Assembly (NCBI RefSeq): GCF_041199985.1
Contig: NZ_CP165647.1
Span: 1,612,001 to 1,676,000 of the forward strand
DNA: 64,000 nt
Direction of reading: 5' to 3'
DNA from: Leptotrichia sp. HSP-536
Lineage (GTDB): Bacteria; Fusobacteriota; Fusobacteriia; Fusobacteriales; Leptotrichiaceae
Positions 8,647 to 17,446 of this stretch are shown in pieces. The translations under genes and the position numbers were made by a program. The notes under the pieces were generated by a model that saw only the letters and a list, made by a program, of their open reading frames with translations, was not told the DNA's origin and did not search any database. Positions within the stretch are counted from its first letter, which is position 1. The number at the start of each line of letters is the position of its first letter.

Positions 8647-9637
8647 AAGTTTCACGCAACCTTTCTCTTATTTTATCCGAACTTATATTGTTTATCTTGC
8701 TTACCATTATCATTCTTATTGCATTAATTTCACGCTCTTTTGCAACTAGATATGTAAATAACGGCTCTGGTCCAAATACAACATATTTTGACTCTTTATT
8801 TAATTCCATCAAGTAATTATCAGAAATTTTTTCAAGTTCTGATAATCTTTTTGTTTCACTAAATACTTCTAGCCCTTTTGTCAGATATATTCCCAATTTT
8901 TCCTTCTTGAACTTATTCAAAATAGTATCTGTATTGTCATTTATTGACTCAACAATTTTATTTTTTGAAATTGTCCCACCTTCAAAAATAACACTTTCCA
9001 GAAATCTTGCATCACGATTTTGCTTTTTCACTCTAAATAAAGTTATCATATTTTGAAAATCAATCAGTCCTTCAACATAATCTGTAATAACTTTTACATC
9101 AATTTCTTTTGCCAGTCTTGATAAATTTTTAAAATAATGTTTATCTACGAGTATATCAATTCTTTGTGGATCATGATTTTCTTCAAAGTCCTTCTGCACT
9201 TCGTTAATCGCTTCCAAAATTTCCTGTGGCAAATCATGACTTTGCAATTCAAATTTTGTCTTAAATTTCCCAGCATCAATCGTCCCAGCCTGCATAAGCA
9301 AACTTGAAAAATCTTTTCCTGTTATTTTACTTTTTAATAACACCTTTAGATTATGATAATCATATTTAAGAGATAAAATATCAACAATTGCAGTGTTTTT
9401 AACCATACTTCTTACAATGGAAAAAACACGCTCTGTTTCTCTTTTCAGTATTGTTTCATAATCTTGACTGCCGTGAATATCAGCCATATCTTGAGAATAT
9501 TCCGTTTCTCCCAATAATTTTAGCACTTCTTCGGGAGTTTCGGCTTCTATCATACGTTCCAGCCTATTTCTAGTCAAAAGCCTCTTTTCAAGTACTCTAA
9601 TAGTTACGACACTTTGTCCGTAATCCATTCTATCCAT
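8639..9637 (-). CDS. V-type ATPase subunit C (AC39/V0D-type)
   Basis: Funnel-like subunit linking the D/F shaft to the K ring, 332 aa, of the vATP-synt_AC39 family. Features are YGQSVVTIRVLEKRLLTRNRLERMIEAETPEE (shown as two motifs, IRVLEKRLLTRNRLERMI and EAETPEEVLKLL) and LVAKEREINAIRMIMVSK near the C-terminus, the usual family ending. RBS AAGGGAG. A 90-base non-coding gap separates it from subunit E. Confidence 0.92.
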   Translation of the reverse strand: MDRMDYGQSVVTIRVLEKRLLTRNRLERMIEAETPEEVLKLLGETEYSQDMADIHGSQDYETILKRETERVFSIVRSMVKNTAIVDILSLKYDYHNLKVLLKSKITGKDFSSLLMQAGTIDAGKFKTKFELQSHDLPQEILEAINEVQKDFEENHDPQRIDILVDKHYFKNLSRLAKEIDVKVITDYVEGLIDFQNMITLFRVKKQNRDARFLESVIFEGGTISKNKIVESINDNTDTILNKFKKEKLGIYLTKGLEVFSETKRLSELEKISDNYLMELNKESKYVVFGPEPLFTYLVAKEREINAIRMIMVSKINNISSDKIRERLRETYA

Positions 9638-9733
9638 TTTTTTCTCCCTTGTTTATAAATTCCAGTTAATTATAAAATTTATTTTATAAAAGAAAATATA
9701 AAACTTAAATTTCTATAAATTTTATTTACATTA

Positions 9734-10282
9734 TTAAAAAAGAAGTTTGGAAATTTCAACTTCCAGTTCATCTCTCATAAAATCCAGTTTCACTTCAAAA
9801 GTGTAATTTTCCTGAATTCCATTTTCTTCAATGATAAATCCCGAAGTTACAAACTCATTTTCTTTCACTTTTGCACTTGGAAATTCTTTTTTTACTTTAT
9901 TTAAAAATTCTTTTTTTACAATTAGTTCTTTTCCTGTTATAGATTTTTTATCAATATTTTGATTCAAATAATTAATATATTCCTTCTCATTCATATTAAC
10001 AAGTTTTGTTTTTAATTTATTTATAACTTTGTCAATTACTATCTGTTTTGCCTTTAATTTTTCATTTCTAGCCTTTAAATTTGCACTTGACTTAATTCTA
10101 TCTGAAAGCAGTTCACGTTCTCTTCTTGCATTTTCAACCAATGTTTGTTTTTTTGCAGCGACTTTTTTTATTTCCAAATCGTATTTTTGCTTTGCCTTTT
10201 CCTCAGCACTTTTTACAATTTTGTCTGCTTCCTCTTTAGCATCATTTAATATTTTTGATATTAAATTATTTAAATTAGACAT
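9734..10282 (-). CDS. V-type ATPase subunit E (peripheral stalk)
   Basis: Peripheral-stalk subunit, 182 aa. The N-terminal half is a long right-handed coiled coil rich in K, E and A (ILNDAKEEADKIVKSAEEKAK); the C-terminal half is the globular domain contacting the A3B3 head. It pairs with the G/H subunit encoded at the start of the operon to form the stator stalk. ATG at 10282 is chosen because AAGGAG sits at normal spacing; the in-frame GTG two codons upstream lies too close to it. Confidence 0.9.
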   Translation of the reverse strand: MSNLNNLISKILNDAKEEADKIVKSAEEKAKQKYDLEIKKVAAKKQTLVENARRERELLSDRIKSSANLKARNEKLKAKQIVIDKVINKLKTKLVNMNEKEYINYLNQNIDKKSITGKELIVKKEFLNKVKKEFPSAKVKENEFVTSGFIIEENGIQENYTFEVKLDFMRDELEVEISKLLF

Positions 10283-10332
10283 ATTCACTCCTTACCATAT
10301 TTAAGGGGTATAAATAAATACCCCTTTTAAAA

Positions 10333-10806
10333 TTAGAATCTTCCTAGTAGCATAATTGATACAACGAATGCCAATAATGCATAAGTTTCAACCATTACTG
10401 AGTAAATAATACCTTTTGTATTTTGTTCTTCATTTTTTGCAAGCAAGCTAATACCAGACGCAGCAACTCTTCCTTGTGCGATTGCCGAACCATAACCTGC
10501 AATTGCGATTGGCAAACAAGCCATTAAAATTCCTAATCCAGTTTGTAAAGTCATTTCAGGTTTTAATTTTCCTAACACCATAAGTCCGATAACGAATCCA
10601 TATAATCCTTGTGTTCCTGGTAATAATTGCAATACTAACGATTTACCAAATTTTTCAGGTTCCTCACTCATAAGTCCAGTAGCTACTTCTCCAACGATAC
10701 CTACACCTTTCGCAGACCCAATACCTGCTAATAATGTCGCTAATGCCGCACCTAATGTCGCCATTACGATTCCTCCATTTTGTACTAAAAACTGTGAAAA
10801 ATTCAT
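10333..10806 (-). CDS. V-type ATPase subunit K (Na+-type rotor ring)
   Basis: Membrane rotor proteolipid of 157 aa with four transmembrane helices, formed by two fused two-helix units as in Enterococcus hirae NtpK. The Na+-site residues known from NtpK (L61, T64, Q65, Q110, E139) are all present one position later: L62, T65 and Q66 in LPGTQG, Q111 in AIAQGR, and E140 in VMVETY. I therefore infer a Na+-translocating ring. RBS AGGAGGA. A MITE occupies the gap between this gene and subunit I, upstream in transcription. Confidence 0.95.
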   Translation of the reverse strand: MNFSQFLVQNGGIVMATLGAALATLLAGIGSAKGVGIVGEVATGLMSEEPEKFGKSLVLQLLPGTQGLYGFVIGLMVLGKLKPEMTLQTGLGILMACLPIAIAGYGSAIAQGRVAASGISLLAKNEEQNTKGIIYSVMVETYALLAFVVSIMLLGRF

Positions 10807-10866
10807 TTTGTTTCCTCCTAATTTTTTCTATTTTATTTGTTAAACATTTTTACTAAACTTATATTA

Positions 10867-10976
10867 GATGTGTTCGATAACCTAAGTTTTTTTATTTCCA
10901 CAAGGGGGCAAGACCCCTTGCTTTAGAATATTTGCTTTATTAAATTCTAAATATACATATAGTTGTCGAACAGGTC
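10867..10976 (-). mobile_element. MITE copy A, TA-flanked, inside V-ATPase operon
   Basis: A non-coding 110-bp element. The ends GATGTGTTCGATAAC (10867-10881) and, on the other strand, GACCTGTTCGACAAC (10976-10962) are imperfect terminal inverted repeats, and both ends abut TA (10865-10866 and 10977-10978). The internal hairpin CAAGGGG/CCCCTTG lies at 10901-10920. It matches copy B (19480-19586) over its length in opposite orientation. TA flanks and size fit MITEs mobilised by Tc1/mariner/IS630-type transposases; that family assignment is inference. Confidence 0.8.
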
Positions 10977-10986
10977 TATTATAAAA

Positions 10987-12960
10987 TTAATCATCAAGAT
11001 TTATATATTTATTTTCTGTCCTAAAATCTTTAAATGGCTTTCCTCCACCTTCGTAGAATTTTCCAAAATATTCTACATACATAAGTCTTGAAGTATGAAC
11101 ATAGGCACCTAAGAAAGATAAGAACATATTAAATAAGTGTCCTGCTATCAGTATTACTGGAATAAATATCATTCCAACCCAGCTTCCGCTAATCATTCCA
11201 GCAATCATATTTATAGCCGAAGCAATAAATCCGCCAGAAAGTCCTAAAGCCATAAGCCTTGAATATGATACAAAATCTCCCACATAACTGGATATCCCAT
11301 AAAGGCTGTAAAGTCCGCCACCTAATTTTGCACCTACTCCTTTAGCTTCACGTCCACCAGTAAGTACGATCCCAGCCATTCCAGCAATCATTACCCACAT
11401 TGACACGTTTGCCACAACTTCTGATAAATTCATTAACTTAAATATTAGGAACAACATTCCGCCAATAAGTGCCATATACCAAAACAATACATCATAAACT
11501 GCTTCCAATGATTTACCATCTCTAATTAGCATATATGCTTTTATTGCCAATCCAACAAATATATGAACTACACCAAATAAAATTGAACCTATCAATAAGT
11601 CATTATATTGCGATGCTGGATCTACCAATCTCCACATTCCTGGAATTGTCGCTCCAAAATATGAACCATATAAAAGTCCCCAGAAAATAACAGAAAAACT
11701 TAAATAAAAGAAAAACTTGATAGATTTTCTCATTTGAGAACTTAAATTCACTACTTTTAAAACAAACATTGTTGCAAGCAGTAAAACAAGCCCATAACCT
11801 ACATCTGCTCCCATCATTCCAAAAAATAAGATATAAAACGGTGTAAACAGGGGAGTTGGATCAATTTCATTATATCTTGGATATGCATACATTCCAGTCA
11901 AATTTTCAAATGTACTTGCAACTTTTCCATTTTTCAGCTTAATAGGCACTGTCGCATCATCCCTATCCGCATCTGTAGATGTCAAGTAATAATTATCTCC
12001 AGCCTCATCTTTTACCACTTTCTCAAATTCACTTACTTTTTCGGTTGGAATCCATCCCTTTATCAAAATAGTATTTTCAGTCTGTGCCAATTTTTCTGAT
12101 TCAACGATTCTTAGCTTTTTATTTTGCATATACTCATAAACTGCCTGTAAATCAGTCAAATCTTCACTATAAGTTTTAATTTGGGCTTTTAGTCTTCGTT
12201 TTTCTTTCTTCAGCTCTGAAATTTCCTTTTGCAGTCCATTTTTGTAATCTTGTGGAACTGCATCAATATCAAGATTTTCCACTGTAAAACTGCTATTCCT
12301 AAAAACTTCAGCCAACTTTTCCTTTTCACTTTCATCAATACTTGAAATTACAAGATAATACACTTCATCTTTTACTATTTTCAGTTCTTCATAATAAGTT
12401 TTATCAAGCTTAGAAATACCATCAATAAAAGTTCCTTTTAACTTTATTGGCACTGTACCTAAAAATGTATTTACTTTTTTCAAGTTCTTTAATTCTTTAG
12501 GATTTACATCCAGTCGTTCCCACAAATCAATTTCATCATAACGTGTGTATTTTTTAGAAATTTCCGATTTTATCTGTGAATATTGTGTTCCAATTTTGTT
12601 CAGTTCAGAAGAAACTTTCTTCCAGTCATAAGTCAATACTTTTTTTGCTAGCTCGTCAAATGTATAATTCTCGTTTCCATAAATAACATCTCTTAAACGT
12701 GTCTTTCTCTCGTCATACTTTTTAATAAGAGAAATTGCATTGCTTAACTGATAAAGACGTTCATCAATGTGTGTCAACTCTTCATTATTTGCATATTTAG
12801 TAACACCTTCAACAGCATCTTTACTAAGTTCCCCATTTTCATCATGCAACTCAATATCTACAAAATTTACTTCTTTAAATTTTTGAAGTTTCTTTAATAC
12901 TTTAGCTCTTTGTTCTGCGAAAACAACTAAATCAAATTTGCTCATTTTAACTATTGCCAT
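10987..12960 (-). CDS. V-type ATPase subunit I (membrane stator)
   Basis: The a/I stator subunit, 657 aa. The N-terminal half (about residues 1-340) is a cytoplasmic coiled-coil arm contacting the peripheral stalk. The C-terminal half has about eight membrane helices, including YILFFGMMGADVGYGL and DFVSYSRLMALGLSGGFIA, the latter carrying the conserved arginine that faces the K-ring carboxylate. Its start overlaps the G/H stop (TAATG). The stop is about eight bases from the MITE, so the element may have inserted just downstream of the coding region. Confidence 0.95.
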   Translation of the reverse strand: MAIVKMSKFDLVVFAEQRAKVLKKLQKFKEVNFVDIELHDENGELSKDAVEGVTKYANNEELTHIDERLYQLSNAISLIKKYDERKTRLRDVIYGNENYTFDELAKKVLTYDWKKVSSELNKIGTQYSQIKSEISKKYTRYDEIDLWERLDVNPKELKNLKKVNTFLGTVPIKLKGTFIDGISKLDKTYYEELKIVKDEVYYLVISSIDESEKEKLAEVFRNSSFTVENLDIDAVPQDYKNGLQKEISELKKEKRRLKAQIKTYSEDLTDLQAVYEYMQNKKLRIVESEKLAQTENTILIKGWIPTEKVSEFEKVVKDEAGDNYYLTSTDADRDDATVPIKLKNGKVASTFENLTGMYAYPRYNEIDPTPLFTPFYILFFGMMGADVGYGLVLLLATMFVLKVVNLSSQMRKSIKFFFYLSFSVIFWGLLYGSYFGATIPGMWRLVDPASQYNDLLIGSILFGVVHIFVGLAIKAYMLIRDGKSLEAVYDVLFWYMALIGGMLFLIFKLMNLSEVVANVSMWVMIAGMAGIVLTGGREAKGVGAKLGGGLYSLYGISSYVGDFVSYSRLMALGLSGGFIASAINMIAGMISGSWVGMIFIPVILIAGHLFNMFLSFLGAYVHTSRLMYVEYFGKFYEGGGKPFKDFRTENKYINLDD

Positions 12961-13271
12961 TATTTCACAATCCTCTCTGCTAATAAATTAATAACTTCAT
13001 CTATTTTCTTTTCGTCAATTTCAAGAATTTTGTTTACATTTTCTTCTTCACTGCTCAAAAGAGATTTTACTCTTTTTTCAGCAACATCAATTGACTGTCT
13101 TTTTAAACTTTCTGCTTCAAGATTTGTCTCAGAAATTATTTTATCGCCGTCATCTTTTATTTTCTGCTCAATATTTTTCAAAATATCTTTCGCCTTTTCA
13201 TTCGCATCGGCAATAATTCTATCTGACTCACTTTCAGCCTCTTTTATTTTTTGTAAAACTTCTTTTGCCAA
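12960..13271 (-). CDS. V-type ATPase subunit G/H (peripheral stalk)
   Basis: A 103-aa, almost entirely helical protein rich in K, E, D and I (VLQKIKEAESESDRIIADA), of the archaeal/bacterial V-type subunit H or G family. It forms the peripheral-stalk heterodimer with subunit E. First gene of the operon. The start is TTG at 13271, eight bases after the strong RBS GAAGGAGG. It overlaps the subunit I start by one base. Confidence 0.88.
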   Translation of the reverse strand: MAKEVLQKIKEAESESDRIIADANEKAKDILKNIEQKIKDDGDKIISETNLEAESLKRQSIDVAEKRVKSLLSSEEENVNKILEIDEKKIDEVINLLAERIVK

Positions 13272-13360
13272 GATATAACCTCCTTCAAAATTAATTTTTA
13301 CTTTTTTATAATCATTTATAATTTTTTAATTATTTATAAATAATTTTTTCGAAAACAAAT

Positions 13361-13374
13361 TGACTAATCAGTCA
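13361..13374. promoter_or_regulatory. Operator-like inverted repeat at V-ATPase start site
   Basis: TGACT-AATC-AGTCA is an inverted repeat just downstream of the predicted transcription start. TGACTNNNNAGTCA-type sites are typical of dimeric repressors such as the TetR family. No candidate regulator gene is in this window. Confidence 0.4.
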
Positions 13375-13384
13375 TTATAGTATT

Positions 13385-13413
13385 ATGTTACCAATTTTTT
13401 CAACTATTGTCAA
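13385..13413 (-). promoter_or_regulatory. Promoter of the V-ATPase operon
   Basis: On the minus strand TTGACA (13413-13408), 17-bp spacer, and an extended -10 TGGTAACAT whose hexamer is 13390-13385. Start near 13378, leader about 107 nt. Confidence 0.6.
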
Positions 13414-13497
13414 GATTTTTTCTTTTCCCAATTTATCTCAGTTTTTATCAAAAAAAAATATAACACCATTATAATTTATGCTATATTTTCTTCTTTT

Positions 13498-13917
13498 TTA
13501 TTTATTTAAATTTATGTACGTTGGATCATTTGGAACAGTAAATCCTGTTGCTTTCGCTTCTTTTTCCTTAGTTTTCAAATCGTTATTACTTATAAATTCA
13601 TTATCAATTCTTGCAACTTCTTTTTTTAATTCAGTTAATTCCCTTTCCTTTTTAGTTTTTATTTTTCCTAAATCAGAAACATTGTATAAAACAAATGCCC
13701 TTAACAAAGCTACTGCTGTTATTATAGAAACATAGAACATAACAATTTTTATCGCTTTTTTATTAAGCCCAGCAGTTCTGGAAAGTTGTCTTCTAACTTC
13801 TTTAGGAGTTACTATTTCTTTTCTTTTTGCATCTTCATACGATCTTGCTGAATTTGTGATTTTTGGAACATCAAGTATTTCCATTTGAATTTTTTTATTT
13901 TTTGAAACACCATTCAT
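13498..13917 (-). CDS. FtsL-like cell-division protein
   Basis: 139 aa, two bases downstream of rsmH, the usual position of ftsL. It has a cytoplasmic basic N-terminus, one membrane helix (IVMFYVSIITAVALLRAFVLY, about residues 58-78), a coiled coil (TKKERELTELKKEVARIDNEF) and a short C-terminal tail (KATGFTVPNDPTYINL), the layout of FtsL/DivIC-type divisome proteins. FtsL is poorly conserved in sequence, so the call rests on topology and context. No ftsI or mur gene follows; the dcw cluster is broken here. Confidence 0.65.
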   Translation of the reverse strand: MNGVSKNKKIQMEILDVPKITNSARSYEDAKRKEIVTPKEVRRQLSRTAGLNKKAIKIVMFYVSIITAVALLRAFVLYNVSDLGKIKTKKERELTELKKEVARIDNEFISNNDLKTKEKEAKATGFTVPNDPTYINLNK

Positions 13918-13919
13918 AC

Positions 13920-14846
13920 CTATTCACTCCTTTCAAAAATTCTCAGTTTTGCTGAATGTGCCCGATTGTTTTCTTCTAGCTCTAATTCCTTAGCAACAAT
14001 CGGCTTTTTCGTAATTATCTTTCCCAAACTCTGTTTATTGCATACACAAATCGGAATATCTGATGGACAAGTACAAGGATTTTCATATTCACGAAATTTT
14101 TCTTTTACAACCCTATCTTCCAACGAATGAAAAGTAATTACTAAAAGTTTCCCTTTCTTATTAAGTAATTTCACTGCCTTATCCAACGTTTCGCTCAATA
14201 TTTCAAGCTCCTTATTTACAAAAATCCTAATAGCCTGAAAAGTTCTTTTGGCAGGATGTCGCTTCATACTTTTTCCTATTGATTTTATTACAATATCTGC
14301 AAGTTCCGTTGTAGTTTCAATCTTCTTTGTTTTCCTATATTCTACAATTTTTTTTGCAATTTTTCTAGATTTTGGCTCTTCACCATATTTATAAATGATA
14401 TCAGCTATTTCTTTTTCTGAAAAATTATTAACAATTTCATATGCACTTATTTTCAAATTATTATCCATTCTCATATCAAGCCTTGCTTCGAACCTATATG
14501 AAAATCCTCTTTTAGCATTATCCAGCTGATTTGACGAAACTCCAATATCCATAAGTATTCTGTCAACTTTTTCAAATCCAGCAAGATAAACTATCGTATC
14601 AATATTTCTAAAATTATCCTGAAATATCTGAAGTTTATTTCCATACTTTTCCAATCTTTTTCTAGCAAAATTAATAGCTTCCACATCTTGATCAATCGCA
14701 ACAACTTTGGAACTCTCGGAAGAATTTTCCAGAATACCTTCAGTATGCCCGCCGCCGCCAAGTGTACAATCGACATAAACTGCATCTTCATCTGTTATTA
14801 TATTGTTTATCACTTCATCAAACAGCACTGGCTTATGATACTCCAT
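13920..14846 (-). CDS. rsmH: 16S rRNA m4C1402 methyltransferase RsmH
   Basis: SAM-dependent N4-methylation of C1402 in 16S rRNA. 308 aa, typical length. Motifs: the SAM loop CTLGGGGHTEGIL near residue 27, the family-specific GFSYRFEARLDMRM, and HSLEDRVVKEKF in the C-terminal third. The cysteine-rich stretch PCTCPSDIPICVC is usual for this family. RBS AAGGGAAG. It forms a two-gene unit with the ftsL-like gene. Confidence 0.96.
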   Translation of the reverse strand: MEYHKPVLFDEVINNIITDEDAVYVDCTLGGGGHTEGILENSSESSKVVAIDQDVEAINFARKRLEKYGNKLQIFQDNFRNIDTIVYLAGFEKVDRILMDIGVSSNQLDNAKRGFSYRFEARLDMRMDNNLKISAYEIVNNFSEKEIADIIYKYGEEPKSRKIAKKIVEYRKTKKIETTTELADIVIKSIGKSMKRHPAKRTFQAIRIFVNKELEILSETLDKAVKLLNKKGKLLVITFHSLEDRVVKEKFREYENPCTCPSDIPICVCNKQSLGKIITKKPIVAKELELEENNRAHSAKLRIFERSE

Positions 14847-14872
14847 AAAAACTTCCCTTTCCTGATATTTTA

Positions 14873-14901
14873 ATTTTAAAGTTACGTAGTATTTTAATCA
14901 A
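14873..14901 (-). promoter_or_regulatory. Promoter of rsmH
   Basis: On the minus strand TTGATT (14901-14896), 17-bp spacer, TAAAAT (14878-14873); predicted start about 20 bases upstream of the ATG. Confidence 0.5.
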
Positions 14902-14993
14902 CAGTTTTATTTTTTTCACTCCTTTTTTAATCACTGAAACATTTTAGCATACTTTTCTTATTTTTTCCATATAACTTTTTAAAATTTAAACTT

Positions 14994-15557
14994 TTATTTG
15001 TAAACAATTTCTTCTGAAATTTTTTCCGCTGTTTCCTTATTCAAAAGTTCACCAATAATTTCGAGAGCAAAATCAAGAGCGGTTCCCGCGCTTCTACTTG
15101 TGATAATATTCCCATCTTTAACAACCCGTTCTCTTGTCAAAATTGGATTACCTTTTAATAAATCTTCTTCACAAGCTGGAAAACAAATCGCTTTTTTTCC
15201 ATCTAAAATTCCTAAACTTGACAATACTGTCGGTGCAGCACATATAGCAGCCACTTTTTTATTTTCCACATCTTTTGAAAACTCTACAATTTTATCAAGC
15301 AGCGATTGTGAATCAAAATAATTTTTAAATCCAGGTCCTCCCGGCAATATTAGCATATCATATTCTGAAAAATTAATCTCTTTAATTACTTTATCCGCCA
15401 ATACTCTCACTTTTCTTGCACTTTCAACAAGATTATTTTCAGTAATAGATACTGTATCCACTGTAATTCCAGCCCTTTGCAACAAATCAATTGGTGTAAT
15501 CGCCTCAATTTCTTCAAATCCATTTGCTAAAAAAACTGCTACTTTTTTTGTTTTCAT
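14994..15557 (-). CDS. DJ-1/PfpI family protein
   Basis: 187 aa, the size of the DJ-1/YajL/ThiJ group. It has the flavodoxin-like fold start VAVFLANGFEEIEAI (with the conserved Glu of the active site), the LILPGGPGF loop, and the nucleophile-elbow cysteine in AAICAAPTVL near residue 105. Members act as protein/nucleotide deglycases, chaperones or oxidative-stress proteins; the particular activity is not decided by sequence. It is monocistronic, downstream of ptsI on the same strand and separated from it by the terminator at 15626-15648. Confidence 0.88.
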   Translation of the reverse strand: MKTKKVAVFLANGFEEIEAITPIDLLQRAGITVDTVSITENNLVESARKVRVLADKVIKEINFSEYDMLILPGGPGFKNYFDSQSLLDKIVEFSKDVENKKVAAICAAPTVLSSLGILDGKKAICFPACEEDLLKGNPILTRERVVKDGNIITSRSAGTALDFALEIIGELLNKETAEKISEEIVYK

Positions 15558-15618
15558 ATACTTTCAACTCCTTTATAATTTTAAAGTATTTTCTAATATT
15601 TTCCAAACAATCAAGATG

Positions 15619-15648
15619 AAAAAAAGGCTAATAGCGTTATTATTAGCC
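15619..15648 (-). terminator. Terminator of ptsI
   Basis: Read on the minus strand, GGCTAATA (15648-15641) pairs with TATTAGCC (15633-15626), followed by TTTTTTT. Confidence 0.85.
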
Positions 15649-15660
15649 CTTTTAAAAAAA

Positions 15661-17364
15661 TTATAATTTTGCTATAACATCTTCAGGTGTATCTTGTTGT
15701 AAGATTAAATCTCTAAATTTTTGTGCGTCTGCATAACTACTATTTCTAATTATTTTCTTAACAGTCAATCCAGATGAAGCACTCATACTGAATGAATCAA
15801 GACCCATTCCTAGCAATAACTTAGTTGCTCTCTTATCTCCAGCAAATTCTCCACACATACTAACACTTATATGAGCATCATGTGCAGCATCAATTACTTT
15901 TTGAATAGCTTCTAATACTGCAGGGTTAAATGAGTTGTATAAATTAGCAACCATTTCATTTCCTCTATCTACAGCAAGGAAATATTGTGTCAAGTCATTA
16001 GTTCCAATTGAGAAGAAGTCAACTTCTTTTGCAAATTTATAAGCAATAATAGCTGTTGAAGGAGTTTCAACCATTATTCCCACTTTTATATTTCTATCAT
16101 AAATTTTTCCAATTTCATCAAGTTCTTTTTTACATTCTTCCAAAATAGCATTTGCTTTTCTGATTTCATTAACTGAACTTATCATTGGATACATGATTTT
16201 AATTTGTCCATATTGAGACGCTCTTAAAATCGCTTTTAACTGAGTTTTGAACATATCTTTGTTTTCCAATGAAATTCTGATTGCTCTATATCCCAAGAAT
16301 GGATTTAATTCTTTTGGCAAGTCTAAATACGGTAATTCCTTATCTCCACCAATATCCATTGTTCTGATTGTAACAGGTTTTCCTTGCATTTTTTCGGCAA
16401 CAATTCTATATGCTTCATATTGTTCCTGTTCAGTTGGGAAATGATCAGAATTCATAAATAAAAATTCAGTTCTGTATAATCCAATTCCAGTTGCTCCTGA
16501 TTCGATTACAGCGTTAACATCATTAGGACTTCCAATATTCCCCCAAATATCAACTTTTCTTCCGTCAGTAGTAACTGCATCTTCATGAATTAACTTTTTC
16601 AATTCTTCTTTTTCAACTCTCAATACTTCTTGTTTTTTGATGTATTCACTAACTAGCTCTTCAGATGGTTCCAAGAATAATTCCCCAGTTTCTCCATCCA
16701 TAATAATAACTTCCCCATCTTTTACTTCACCTAGTATCCCTTTCACTCCAACTACTGCTGGTAATTCAAGCGATCTTGCCATAATTGCAGAGTGAGCTGT
16801 TTTTCCTCCAACTTCTGTAACAAATCCGATACAGTTTTCCAAATCTAATTGTGCAGTATCAGATGGTGTTAAGTCTTCAGTTACAACAATTGTTCCTGGC
16901 GCCAAGTTACTTAAATCGTGAATTTTCATTCCCAACAAGTTTTTAAGCCATCTCTTTCCTATATCTTGTAAATCGGCAGCTCTTTCTCTTAAATAAGGAT
17001 CATCTAATTGTGAAATCATATCGCAATACTCGTCTATTCCATCGTGTAATGCTTTTGCAGCTGGAAACCCTTCTTCTTTAATTTTACCTTCAACTTCCAT
17101 AATCAAATCTTCGTCCTCAAGAAGCATAATATGACCATCAAAAATTGCTGCTTTATCTTCTCCCATTTTTTCTTTTACTTTTTCTCTGATTGCAATTAAT
17201 TGAGTTTTCGATTTTTTCAATCCTTCTTTCAATTTTGCTAACTCTGCTTCAATCGTTGAACCTTCTTCTTTAATTTCGGGAACAACAATTTCCTCCGTGA
17301 TAAAAAGTAACACTTTACCTATAGACACTCCTTCAGAAGCACCAATTCCTGTCATTCTTTTCAT
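15661..17364 (-). CDS. ptsI: PTS enzyme I (phosphoenolpyruvate-protein phosphotransferase)
   Basis: Transfers phosphate from phosphoenolpyruvate to HPr, the first step of PTS sugar uptake. 567 aa, normal length. The phosphohistidine site is GGKTAHSAIMARSLELPAVVG near residue 186. PEP-binding signatures GIGLYRTEFLFM, RTMDIGGDKELPY, and SMCGEFAGD with the catalytic cysteine are present in order. ptsH is not adjacent. RBS GGAG precedes the ATG; its own terminator follows at 15619-15648. Confidence 0.97.
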   Translation of the reverse strand: MKRMTGIGASEGVSIGKVLLFITEEIVVPEIKEEGSTIEAELAKLKEGLKKSKTQLIAIREKVKEKMGEDKAAIFDGHIMLLEDEDLIMEVEGKIKEEGFPAAKALHDGIDEYCDMISQLDDPYLRERAADLQDIGKRWLKNLLGMKIHDLSNLAPGTIVVTEDLTPSDTAQLDLENCIGFVTEVGGKTAHSAIMARSLELPAVVGVKGILGEVKDGEVIIMDGETGELFLEPSEELVSEYIKKQEVLRVEKEELKKLIHEDAVTTDGRKVDIWGNIGSPNDVNAVIESGATGIGLYRTEFLFMNSDHFPTEQEQYEAYRIVAEKMQGKPVTIRTMDIGGDKELPYLDLPKELNPFLGYRAIRISLENKDMFKTQLKAILRASQYGQIKIMYPMISSVNEIRKANAILEECKKELDEIGKIYDRNIKVGIMVETPSTAIIAYKFAKEVDFFSIGTNDLTQYFLAVDRGNEMVANLYNSFNPAVLEAIQKVIDAAHDAHISVSMCGEFAGDKRATKLLLGMGLDSFSMSASSGLTVKKIIRNSSYADAQKFRDLILQQDTPEDVIAKL

Positions 17365-17446
17365 TTTTTTCTCCTCTATATATAAATTTTTTTATTACAA
17401 ACAAATTTAGTTAATAAAGATTTTTTATTTTTTGAAACTCAATATT

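Noticed and set aside
10029..10304. 91-codon ORF antisense to V-ATPase subunit E
   Set aside because: Shadow of the K/E/A coiled coil, no RBS or promoter.
10901..10920. MITE hairpin as an intrinsic terminator of the V-ATPase operon
   Set aside because: Stable stem, but the following bases are not a T run on either strand, so read-through is expected.
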